This document shows positions 16,466 through 24,014 of a stretch of 36,197 nt of DNA, piece by piece. The stretch comes from Desulfonatronaceae bacterium UBA663 (GTDB lineage Bacteria > Desulfobacterota > Desulfovibrionia > Desulfovibrionales > Desulfonatronaceae): NCBI GenBank assembly GCA_002299865.1, contig DBNV01000097.1:1456-37652 (forward strand), read 5' to 3'. A program made the translations under genes and the position numbers. Under the pieces are notes generated by a model. That model had not been told where the DNA came from, ran no database searches, and was given only the letters and a program-made list of their open reading frames with translations. Positions within the stretch are counted from its first letter, which is position 1, and every line of letters starts with the position of its first letter.

Positions 16466-16961
16466 GGTTTGTGCGGTGGTTAACACGCTGGAGTTTCTTG
16501 CCAAAGTCAAGTTCTGTGCTCGGTGTTGGTCATGTATGGTCGGGTCGGCGCAGGTCAGCGGGTTATTACGAAAACTCACCCGGGGGGAAGGAGTGCCGGA
16601 GGATTTTCAATTGCTGGGCCTGCTCTCTTTTGGGATGAAGGAGACGGCGCGCTGTAAAGGTGGTAAAGAGGCGGCCGGGGTGCTGGCCGATCTGCTCTCA
16701 TCCGAAGAATACGTGGCGCACGTGGAGAACAGACGGTGTCCCCAGCGGTCTTGCTCCGGGCTGACCACTTATCGGGTGGTTGCCGAGAGGTGTGCTATGT
16801 GTGGTTTGTGCAAACAAGTTTGTCCCGAGGGGGCGGTCTTAGGTGAGGAGTATCTGCCTTACCTTGCTGATAATGTACCCTACACCATCAGTGCTGAGAA
16901 GTGCACCAAGTGTGGCTTGTGCCTGCCGGTGTGTGCTGAAAACGCCATTGAGTTGGTCTAG
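16449..16961 (+). CDS. Stand-alone iron-sulfur protein duplicating the NuoF C-terminal region
   Basis: A 170-residue protein beginning at ATG 16449 (GGAGG six bases upstream), overlapping nuoF by 17 bp. It lacks any FMN or NAD domain. C23-x2-C26-x2-C29 followed by C69 reproduces the N3-cluster pattern of the NuoF protein just upstream, including the 46-residue span from first to last ligand. C97 and C102 match the CPVKAC pair of NuoF, and TYRVV..C matches TYRIV..C. Two ferredoxin motifs follow (C115-C118-C121-C125 and C152-C155-C158-C162). It thus appears to be a partial duplicate of the neighbouring gene that carries three [4Fe-4S] clusters. Likely role: extra electron wire or docking subunit in the NuoEFG/formate dehydrogenase complex. 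I know no named family for it. Confidence 0.85.
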   Translation: MKPVGEVCAVVNTLEFLAKVKFCARCWSCMVGSAQVSGLLRKLTRGEGVPEDFQLLGLLSFGMKETARCKGGKEAAGVLADLLSSEEYVAHVENRRCPQRSCSGLTTYRVVAERCAMCGLCKQVCPEGAVLGEEYLPYLADNVPYTISAEKCTKCGLCLPVCAENAIELV

Positions 16962-16997
16962 AAGAGCTGATTTAACCAACGGAGAAGAGGAGAAGCA

Positions 16998-19643
16998 ATG
17001 AGTGAGTTGGTCAGGTTGCAGATTGACGGTCAGGAGGTAGCGGTTCCCAAAGGGGTGACCATCATTGAAGCCGCGGCCCGGATCCAAATCGACATTCCCC
17101 ATCTTTGCCATCTTAACGGTTTGGTGCCGAGTAGCGCCTGCCGCCTGTGTCTGGTTGAGTTGGAGGGGACTAAAGACCTGGTTGTCTCCTGTGCCAGAGG
17201 CGTGCGCGAGGGGATGGTGGTTTGGACCCGGACCGAACGGGTACTGGCGGCTAGGCGTTTTGTTTTGGAGTTGATCTGGTCGGCTCATCCCGGAGATTGT
17301 ACCACTTGTGAAAAGAGCGGTCGTTGCGAGTTGCAGAAGTATACCTATGAGGTGGGTATTGAGCGGAATAGGTTCCCCCTGCGCCGGGATGAACAGCCAA
17401 TAGATACCACCAATCCGCTTATTGAACGGAACCCCAGCTTGTGTATCCTCTGTGGAAGATGCGTCAGAATATGCCGGATGCGGAACGGTAATAATGTTTT
17501 TGATTTTGTCAGCCGGGGAATAACGACCAGGGTTACTACCGCGTTTGAAAAGCCGCTCCAAGAGTCGGGCTGTACTTTTTGCGGCAGTTGTGTCTCGGTC
17601 TGCCCGGTAGGTTCCCTGGTGGAAAGGCAACGTCGATTTCGGGGCCGGGAGTGGGAACTCAAGACCACCGAAACAGTGTGCCCTTATTGTGGTGGTGGTT
17701 GCAAGTTACTGCTCGATACCACCAAGGATCAGATTGTTAGAGCACGGACTGAGAAAAAAGACGACTACTTGTGCGTCCGGGGGAAATTCGGTTGGGACTA
17801 CGCCCTGAGCAAAGAAAGGCTTAAAACACCGCTGATCAAAAAAGAAGGCACGCTTGAAGAGTGCAGTTGGGATGAGGCGTTGTCATCTATTGCCAAGAGG
17901 CTGGCGAAAATAAAGGAGACTCGTGGTCCTGAGGCCCTGGGAGGGTTGGTTTCGGCTAATTATCCCAGCGAAACCCTTTATCTCTTTGGCAAGTTTGTTC
18001 GGGCCGGCTTGGGGACTAATAATCTGGACAGTTCGGTGCGGCTTTTGAGCTGGCCCACCTTATCCGGTTTTATCCAGGCTTTTGGCCGGATGGATGTGGT
18101 TGCTACGTTGTCCGAGATCGAAGCGGCCGACACCTTGCTGGTCTTGGATTCAGAGGTTGCCGTCAAAAATCCCATGGTCGGGGTCAAGGTCAGGAAGGCT
18201 TTGAAAACGCCGAAAAAAGGAGCAGAAGGAGCAAATCTTATTACTATTGATTCCAGAAAAACTACGGTTGCCGGGCTTTCCCACCTGCATCTGCAACCGC
18301 GGCCCGGCACTGCTACAGTACTGCTGGATGGCATGATCAAGGTGATCCTTAGTGAAGGGCTATATGACCAGGAATTTGTCGCTGCTAATTGCAGCAACTT
18401 CCAAGAGTTTTCAGCGCGCTTTCTCGAAATGGAGCTGGATGTGGAGGCCATTACGGGGGTTGCCGAAGAAGCGGTGCTGGCTGCGGGGAGACTTTACGCC
18501 GGGCAAGGCCAAAAGGCGGTCATTATTTTCTCTCCGGAAACGAGTGACCGGCACATGGTGGCCCGGATTATCAACCTGCTGCTGCTGACTGGTCGAGTGA
18601 ACGGGGGTGTTTTTCCCAGCCTGCTGCACAGCAATCTATGGGGCGCCGCCGAGGTGGGGGTGGTGTCTGAGTTTTATCCCGGCTACCGGCCGGTCGAGGC
18701 GGCGACGGCCCGAAAGGAACTTGAAAACTTGTGGGGCGTTTCCCTGCCGAGCGAACCGGGCCTTTCGGCGATTGAAATGATTCAGGCGGCTGCCGAATCG
18801 ATATTCGGAATGTATATCCTCGGTGAGAATCCGGTGGCTTCATTCCCGGATAAGGCTAGTATGGTCCGGGGACTTGCCGCCCTCGATTTTTTGGTGGTTC
18901 AGGATATTTTTCTGACCGAGACCGCTCAATTGGCCGATGTTGTTTTACCCGGTGTGAGTTTTGCCGAAAGCTCAGGCACATTTACCAATGCCGAGGGCCG
19001 GGTTCAAGAGCTGAACCGGGTGTTGCCGTCGCAGACCAAGCCGGACTGGGAGATCATTGCTGAAATCTCTACGCGGATGGGTTATCCGCTGTCCTATCAC
19101 TCCGAGCGGGAGATTGCCGCCGAACTCAAGACCCTGGTTTCTGAGTTTTCCGGACCCCGGAACTCAGCATTCAGATTAGTGCTGACCGAAGCGGAAGAAA
19201 TAAGTGCAGAGCCGGACCGCGAGTATCCCTACCGGTTGATGATCGGTGCCACCTTGTTTGGGTTCGGTGATGGCTCGTGGACGAGGCGTTCCGAGATTTC
19301 CCGGTTAGAAACTCCTTATATCGGGATGAGTCCGCAAGATGTCCAGTCTTTGGGAGTGGTTGCCGGCACCCGGGTCTTAGTCTCGTCACGGCGGGGCCGG
19401 ATTACTACCACCATCAAAGTGGATGAATCCTTGCCGGCCGGCCTAGTTTTCATGCCGGCCCACCACCCGGAGGGCAACAGTTTAACCAGCGCCAGCCTTG
19501 ACCCGGTGACCAAAAGCCCCAGGTTTGAGCTGGCGGCAGCGAGCATTGACCGTCTACAGGAGTCAGAACCCGAAAGTCAGTGTGCTGGGGACAGATCACT
19601 GCTAAATCTTAACCAGACATCGGGGATAGCTAAATGGAACTAG
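16998..19643 (+). CDS. NuoG/FdhA-like FeS-molybdopterin subunit lacking the catalytic Cys-His
   Basis: An 881-residue protein with the full FdhA architecture. [2Fe-2S] ligands: C37, C48, C51, C65. His-Cys cluster: H97, C101, C104, C110. Two ferredoxin clusters: C149/C152/C155/C159 and C192/C195/C198/C202. MopB [4Fe-4S]: C228, C231, C235, C259. A complete MopB and MopB_CT region follows. Aligned with the formate dehydrogenase at 5607 (DSCARICHIPS), this protein reads DSSVRLLSWPT: catalytic Cys becomes L350 and His becomes S351. The TGRDPHH-like C-terminal motif is also altered (IGATLFGFGDG). It is therefore probably an electron-transfer scaffold, not a formate oxidoreductase. Strong Shine-Dalgarno (GGAGAAGAGGAG); its end overlaps acsA by 10 bp. 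Automated annotation would probably call it formate dehydrogenase alpha. Confidence 0.88.
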   Translation: MSELVRLQIDGQEVAVPKGVTIIEAAARIQIDIPHLCHLNGLVPSSACRLCLVELEGTKDLVVSCARGVREGMVVWTRTERVLAARRFVLELIWSAHPGDCTTCEKSGRCELQKYTYEVGIERNRFPLRRDEQPIDTTNPLIERNPSLCILCGRCVRICRMRNGNNVFDFVSRGITTRVTTAFEKPLQESGCTFCGSCVSVCPVGSLVERQRRFRGREWELKTTETVCPYCGGGCKLLLDTTKDQIVRARTEKKDDYLCVRGKFGWDYALSKERLKTPLIKKEGTLEECSWDEALSSIAKRLAKIKETRGPEALGGLVSANYPSETLYLFGKFVRAGLGTNNLDSSVRLLSWPTLSGFIQAFGRMDVVATLSEIEAADTLLVLDSEVAVKNPMVGVKVRKALKTPKKGAEGANLITIDSRKTTVAGLSHLHLQPRPGTATVLLDGMIKVILSEGLYDQEFVAANCSNFQEFSARFLEMELDVEAITGVAEEAVLAAGRLYAGQGQKAVIIFSPETSDRHMVARIINLLLLTGRVNGGVFPSLLHSNLWGAAEVGVVSEFYPGYRPVEAATARKELENLWGVSLPSEPGLSAIEMIQAAAESIFGMYILGENPVASFPDKASMVRGLAALDFLVVQDIFLTETAQLADVVLPGVSFAESSGTFTNAEGRVQELNRVLPSQTKPDWEIIAEISTRMGYPLSYHSEREIAAELKTLVSEFSGPRNSAFRLVLTEAEEISAEPDREYPYRLMIGATLFGFGDGSWTRRSEISRLETPYIGMSPQDVQSLGVVAGTRVLVSSRRGRITTTIKVDESLPAGLVFMPAHHPEGNSLTSASLDPVTKSPRFELAAASIDRLQESEPESQCAGDRSLLNLNQTSGIAKWN

Positions 19644-21514
19644 TTAAAACTAATAGCGCGGTTACGATCTTTGACCGGGTCAAGCAAAAGAAGCCTTGTC
19701 CGTTTGGTGCTGATGGTCGATGTTGCAAAACGTGTTCTCTTGGTCCGTGTCGGGTTAGCGGCACGGGTGATGTTGGGGTGTGTGGTGCGTCGGCCGAAGT
19801 CATTGCCGCCCGGAATTTTTGTCGCATGGTTGCCGCCGGCACGGCCGCCCATTCCGACCACGCCCGCGAGGTGGCTCTGCTTTTTCGGGACGTGGCCCGG
19901 GGCGAGGTTCCGGGCTTTGAGATCAAGGATGAGCAGAAGTTGTTGCAACTGGCCTTGGATTTCGGGGTTGAAATCGGGAGCCGGCATCTCCAGGACATCG
20001 CGATCGGGGTTGGAGAGCGGGCGCTGGCCGAGTTCGGCAAGCAAGAAGGGGAACTGGCATTTGTCAAGCGGGCGCCGCTGAAACGGCAGGAATTGTGGCG
20101 CAAGCTGGGGATCGTCCCGCGCGGCATAGACCGGGAAGTGGTGGAGATGCTGCACCGGACCAGCGTTGGCGTGGATCAGGACTATCGGAGCTTGATGCGC
20201 CAGGGGATGCGCACCGCCTTAGCCGATGGCTGGGGCAGTTCGATGATCGCCACCGACCTACAGGATGTTTTGTTTGGTACGCCGGCCCCGGTCAGAGGAA
20301 AGGTGAACTTGGGGGTGCTCCGGGAGGACGAAGTCAACATCATTCTTCATGGGCATGACCCTTTACTCCCCGAAGTAATTGTCCAAGCGGCTCAGAACGA
20401 GGAGTTGCTGGCCCTGGCTCGGGTGAAAGGGGCCAAAGGCATTAATCTCGCCGGGATCTGCTGCACGGCGAATGAACTGGTAATGCGGCACGGCATACCC
20501 ATCGCCGGCGCCTATTTGCAGCAGGAGTTGGCGGTCACTACCGGGGCGGTCGAGGCGATCGTGGTCGATGTCCAGTGTATTATGCCTTCGCTGGTCCAGG
20601 TGGCTGGTTGTTATCATACCGAGGTAATCACCACTTCGGAAAGGGCCAAACTAACTGGGGCCGTCCACCTGGAGTTTAATCACCACAACGCCCTGGAAGT
20701 GGCTAAGAAGATCGTAAGGCGGGCCGTTGAAAATTATGCCAACCGCGGCGCCGTTGACATTCCTCAGGATGAGATGGATATGGTGGCCGGCTTCAGCCGT
20801 GACACCATCAATTATTTGCTGGGCGGTCTTCACCGGGCCTCTTTTCGGCCCCTGAACGCCAATATCATCGACGGTCGGATTTTCGGAACCACCGGGATTG
20901 TCGGTTGTAACAATCCCCGGGTGAATGCGGGTTATGTGCATGAGACTTTGGTTAGGGAACTCATTGCCAATAATGTGCTGGTGGTGACCACGGGTTGCGG
21001 CGCTATCAATGCCGCCCGGGCCGGGTTGCTGCGCCCTGAGGCGGCGGCCGAGGCCGGCTCCGGGTTGCGAGAGGTCTGCGAAGCCATTGGAATCCCGCCC
21101 GTGCTCCATATGGGATCGTGCGTAGACACCAGTCGCATCCTGTTGCTGATCAGCGAGCAGGTGAAAGAGGGCGGCTTGGGGGACGATGTTTTTCAACGAC
21201 CGTCTACTGCTTGTGCCCCGGAGTGGATGAGCGAGAAAGCCATTGCTATTGGTCAGTACGCCGTTGCTTCCGGGGTGAGGACGATCTTCGGCGCCAGTTT
21301 TCCCACCACCGGCAGTGAGATTTTCTCTGATTTCTTGTTCAACGAAATTGAAGATCTTACCAAAACCAAGTGGGTTTTTGAGCCCGATCCGCTCGAAATG
21401 GCGCAGATAATTCTTACCCATCTCGGCAACAAAAGGAAAGCGCTGGGCATTGATAAGACCCGGAAGCGGATATTTTACGACATGGCCATGCGACGAGCTT
21501 TGGATGCCTTTTGA
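19634..21514 (+). CDS. acsA: Carbon monoxide dehydrogenase catalytic subunit (Ni-CODH)
   Basis: A 626-residue CooS/AcsA. D-cluster ligands C22 and C30 and B-cluster ligands C31, C34, C39 and C50 show the CooS spacing, with the last loop slightly short. All C-cluster ligands are recognisable: HGHDPLLPE (His), GICCTANE, DVQCIMPS, VGCNNPR, TTGCGAINAAR and GSCVDTSR. The enzyme reduces CO2 to CO, which reaches the AcsB A-cluster by an internal tunnel. The ATG at 19634 overlaps the NuoG-like gene by 10 bp, so the redox module and CODH are translationally coupled. A short repeat (21525-21645) separates it from acsB. I call it acsA rather than a monofunctional cooS because of the adjacent acsB. Confidence 0.96.
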   Translation: MELVKTNSAVTIFDRVKQKKPCPFGADGRCCKTCSLGPCRVSGTGDVGVCGASAEVIAARNFCRMVAAGTAAHSDHAREVALLFRDVARGEVPGFEIKDEQKLLQLALDFGVEIGSRHLQDIAIGVGERALAEFGKQEGELAFVKRAPLKRQELWRKLGIVPRGIDREVVEMLHRTSVGVDQDYRSLMRQGMRTALADGWGSSMIATDLQDVLFGTPAPVRGKVNLGVLREDEVNIILHGHDPLLPEVIVQAAQNEELLALARVKGAKGINLAGICCTANELVMRHGIPIAGAYLQQELAVTTGAVEAIVVDVQCIMPSLVQVAGCYHTEVITTSERAKLTGAVHLEFNHHNALEVAKKIVRRAVENYANRGAVDIPQDEMDMVAGFSRDTINYLLGGLHRASFRPLNANIIDGRIFGTTGIVGCNNPRVNAGYVHETLVRELIANNVLVVTTGCGAINAARAGLLRPEAAAEAGSGLREVCEAIGIPPVLHMGSCVDTSRILLLISEQVKEGGLGDDVFQRPSTACAPEWMSEKAIAIGQYAVASGVRTIFGASFPTTGSEIFSDFLFNEIEDLTKTKWVFEPDPLEMAQIILTHLGNKRKALGIDKTRKRIFYDMAMRRALDAF

Positions 21515-21524
21515 ACATTACGCT

Positions 21525-21645
21525 GTTAACACTACAGCGCAAGTAGGGGCGACGCATGCGTCGCCCCTACTGGGTGACCGGAGATGATGCCGCGGTGTAG
21601 CAGGTCGGGTTTTTCAGCAAAATCTAAATTGCACTGTAGTGTTAA
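21525..21645. repeat. MITE-like repeat with 17 bp inverted ends and a 28 bp perfect palindrome
   Basis: The outer ends TTAACACTACAGCGCAA (21526-21542) and TTGCACTGTAGTGTTAA (21629-21645) are inverted repeats with one mismatch. Directly inside the left end lies a perfect palindrome at 21543-21570 with half-site GTAGGGGCGACGCA. There is no coding capacity. The terminal 10-mers recur at 7649-7703. In the acsA-acsB spacer, this could insulate messages or tune expression of acsB relative to acsA; equally it may be a passive insertion. Confidence 0.7.
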
Positions 21646-21684
21646 AATTTATTTAACCAACCAAGTGGGGAGGGTTTTTGCAAG

Positions 21685-23889
21685 ATGTCCAAAATAATTG
21701 CCTCGGCCGCGATCAGAGGGGCGCGTAAAATTGTGGACCGCGCCGAAAAAAAGTGGCAGCAGGCACTGGATCGATGGGGAGCGAACGAGCCGGTGGGCTT
21801 TCCCAATACAGCTTATTATTTGCCGATCATCTACGGTATATTGGGCCTCAAGGTGGAGAAACTGGCCGACATGGAGCAGGTATTGCATAAATGTAAATTG
21901 TTACTACCACCGCCGGTGAAAGCGACCTGCCATTTACCCTACTTGGCACCGGCACTTGATGCCGGGATGGCCACTTTTTTCGCCGAAGAGATTATCGAGG
22001 CCATTAAATATTTAGAACAGCCTGATAGTTATACCAAGCAGGAGGATGTTACCGATAGTAACATTTGGCTGGGCGCCGCTGATGATGTCATCTTAAGAAA
22101 GCGCGGGGTGGAGTTTGTTGACGGTACCGCCCCCGGCTTTGCCGCCATCCTCGGAGCGGCGCCGACCAAAGAAATCGCCGTGAAAATCGCCCAGGAACTC
22201 CAGCAGAAGAACCTCTACGTTTTCATGTGTGCCGAGCATGATGGAAAACGGTTCTCCGAGCAGTTGTTGGCGGCTGTGGTGCAGATCGGGTGGCCGGTCC
22301 GCCTGGTTTCTTTTGGTCCGGAGGTGAGTGCGGTCGTTTTCGCCATTGGTTTTGCCACCAGGGTCGCCCTTTCCTTCGGCGGCATTGAGCCCGGCGATTA
22401 CCGAAAAATTTTGATTTATAACAAGGATCGGGTCTTTTCCTTTGTCTTGCCCTTGGGCTATGTTACCGATGAATGGTACGCCAATGCCCTGGGCTGTGTT
22501 AACTGGGGTTTCCCGATCATTGCCGATACTCCGATACCGGAGATCTTGCCCATTGGGATTTGCACTAATGAGCACGTGGTGTCGAATGTTCCCCATGATA
22601 AAATAGTGGCCAAGGCGGTAGAGGTACGCGGACTGAAGGTTACCGTGACCGAAGTGCCGGTGCCGGTGGCCTACGGCCCGGCCTTTGAGGGAGAACGGGT
22701 GCGGAAGGAAGATCTCTACCTGGAATGTGGCGGCGGCCGAACACCGATGGTGGAGTTGGTGATCACCAGGCCGATGAATGCGATCGAAGACGGGAAGATT
22801 GAAGTGCTTGGTCCCGAGATAACCGATGTTTCTGCCGGTGCCAAGTTGCCCTTGGCAATCGTGGTCGAGGTCGCCGGGAGAACGATGCAGGAGGACTATG
22901 AACCGATTCTGGAACGGCAGGTGCACCATTTTATTAACTACGCCCAGGGATTGATGCATGTCGGGCAGCGGGACATTGCCTGGGTGCGTATTTCCAAGGC
23001 GGCGGTGGACAAGGGTTTCAAGTTCCACCACCTTGGCGCGCTGCTGCATGCCAAACTGCATCAGGACTTCGGCCGGATATTTGACAAGGTCCAAGTGAAA
23101 ATCTTTACCAAGGAAAATGACGTGAGAGCGTTGGCGGATCAGGCTAGAATGGCGTACAGGGAACGTGACGCTCGAATCGAAGGTATGACCGACGAAACCA
23201 CCGAGACCTATTACTCCTGCACCTTATGTCAGTCCTTTGCCCCCAGTCACGTTTGCATCGTCAGTCCGGAGCGGAGCGGGCTTTGTGGTTCCTACAACTG
23301 GATGGACTGTAAAGCGGCTTACGAGATCAATCCAACCGGACCCAACCAACCGGTGGACAAGGGGGAATGTCTTAATGCCAAGTACGGGCAGTGGCAGGGG
23401 GTGAACGAGTTTGTGTTCCAAGCTTCCCGGCAAAAAATCGAACGCTATAATTTTTATACCATCATCAATGATCCGATGACCACTTGCGGCTGTTGTGAGT
23501 GCATTGCGGCCGTTCTTCCCCTGTGTAACGGGGTGATGACGGTAAACCGGGAGTATGCCGAAATGACTCCTTGCGGGATGAAATTTACTACGCTGGCCGG
23601 CACCATCGGTGGTGGAATCACCACCCCGGGATTTATTGGGCACAGTAAATTCAACATTTGCCAGAAAAAATTTCTTGCCGGTGACGGCGGCCTGAAACGG
23701 GTGGTCTGGATGCCTAAAATGTTAAAGGAGATGATTGCCGGCCGACTTCAAGCCCGGGCCAAGGAGATCGGCGTGCCTGGCCTACTGGAGATGATTGCCG
23801 ACGAAACGGTGGGGGTCACCGAGGAGGAGATTCTACCCTTCTTGGAAGAGCGGGGGCACCCGGCGTTGACTATGGAGTCGATCATGTGA
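21685..23889 (+). CDS. acsB: Acetyl-CoA synthase (CO-methylating), CODH/ACS alpha subunit
   Basis: A 734-residue protein, the full bacterial AcsB length. The N-terminal CODH-binding domain (about 1-310) includes HLPYLAPALDAGMATFF. The C-terminal domain holds the A-cluster: C512, C515, C524 and C534 in CTLCQSFAPSHVC..GLCGSYNW, and C601-G-C603 (TTCGCCEC), the site of the distal nickel. All ligands keep a constant +6 offset from Moorella numbering (C506, C509, C518, C528, C595, C597). It joins CO, the methyl group from CoFeSP and CoA to make acetyl-CoA. The ATG at 21685 has GGGGAGGG somewhat far upstream. The presence of the N-terminal domain, absent from archaeal CdhC, marks a bacterial-type complex. 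Confidence 0.97.
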   Translation: MSKIIASAAIRGARKIVDRAEKKWQQALDRWGANEPVGFPNTAYYLPIIYGILGLKVEKLADMEQVLHKCKLLLPPPVKATCHLPYLAPALDAGMATFFAEEIIEAIKYLEQPDSYTKQEDVTDSNIWLGAADDVILRKRGVEFVDGTAPGFAAILGAAPTKEIAVKIAQELQQKNLYVFMCAEHDGKRFSEQLLAAVVQIGWPVRLVSFGPEVSAVVFAIGFATRVALSFGGIEPGDYRKILIYNKDRVFSFVLPLGYVTDEWYANALGCVNWGFPIIADTPIPEILPIGICTNEHVVSNVPHDKIVAKAVEVRGLKVTVTEVPVPVAYGPAFEGERVRKEDLYLECGGGRTPMVELVITRPMNAIEDGKIEVLGPEITDVSAGAKLPLAIVVEVAGRTMQEDYEPILERQVHHFINYAQGLMHVGQRDIAWVRISKAAVDKGFKFHHLGALLHAKLHQDFGRIFDKVQVKIFTKENDVRALADQARMAYRERDARIEGMTDETTETYYSCTLCQSFAPSHVCIVSPERSGLCGSYNWMDCKAAYEINPTGPNQPVDKGECLNAKYGQWQGVNEFVFQASRQKIERYNFYTIINDPMTTCGCCECIAAVLPLCNGVMTVNREYAEMTPCGMKFTTLAGTIGGGITTPGFIGHSKFNICQKKFLAGDGGLKRVVWMPKMLKEMIAGRLQARAKEIGVPGLLEMIADETVGVTEEEILPFLEERGHPALTMESIM

Positions 23890-23937
23890 TGAATGATGGG
23901 TGATGGGTGGGAGGTTGTTTCGACCAAAAGACCCCAT

Positions 23938-23955
23938 GTCGCCCTGACGGGCGAC
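23938..23955. repeat. Hairpin and short direct repeats in the acsB-acsC spacer
   Basis: GTCGCCC (23938-23944) and GGGCGAC (23949-23955) form a 7 bp stem with a TGAC loop. Downstream, GCCGATAATG occurs twice (23969-23978 and 23986-23995). The 125 bp spacer has no gene. The hairpin arm resembles the GGCGAC/GTCGCC core of the palindrome at 21543-21570, suggesting related repeat debris. A following T-run is absent, so I do not call a terminator. Confidence 0.5.
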
Positions 23956-24014
23956 GCCATCAAAGGGCGCCGATAATGCGGGGAAGCCGATAATGTAAGG
24001 AAAGGAGTCTGACA

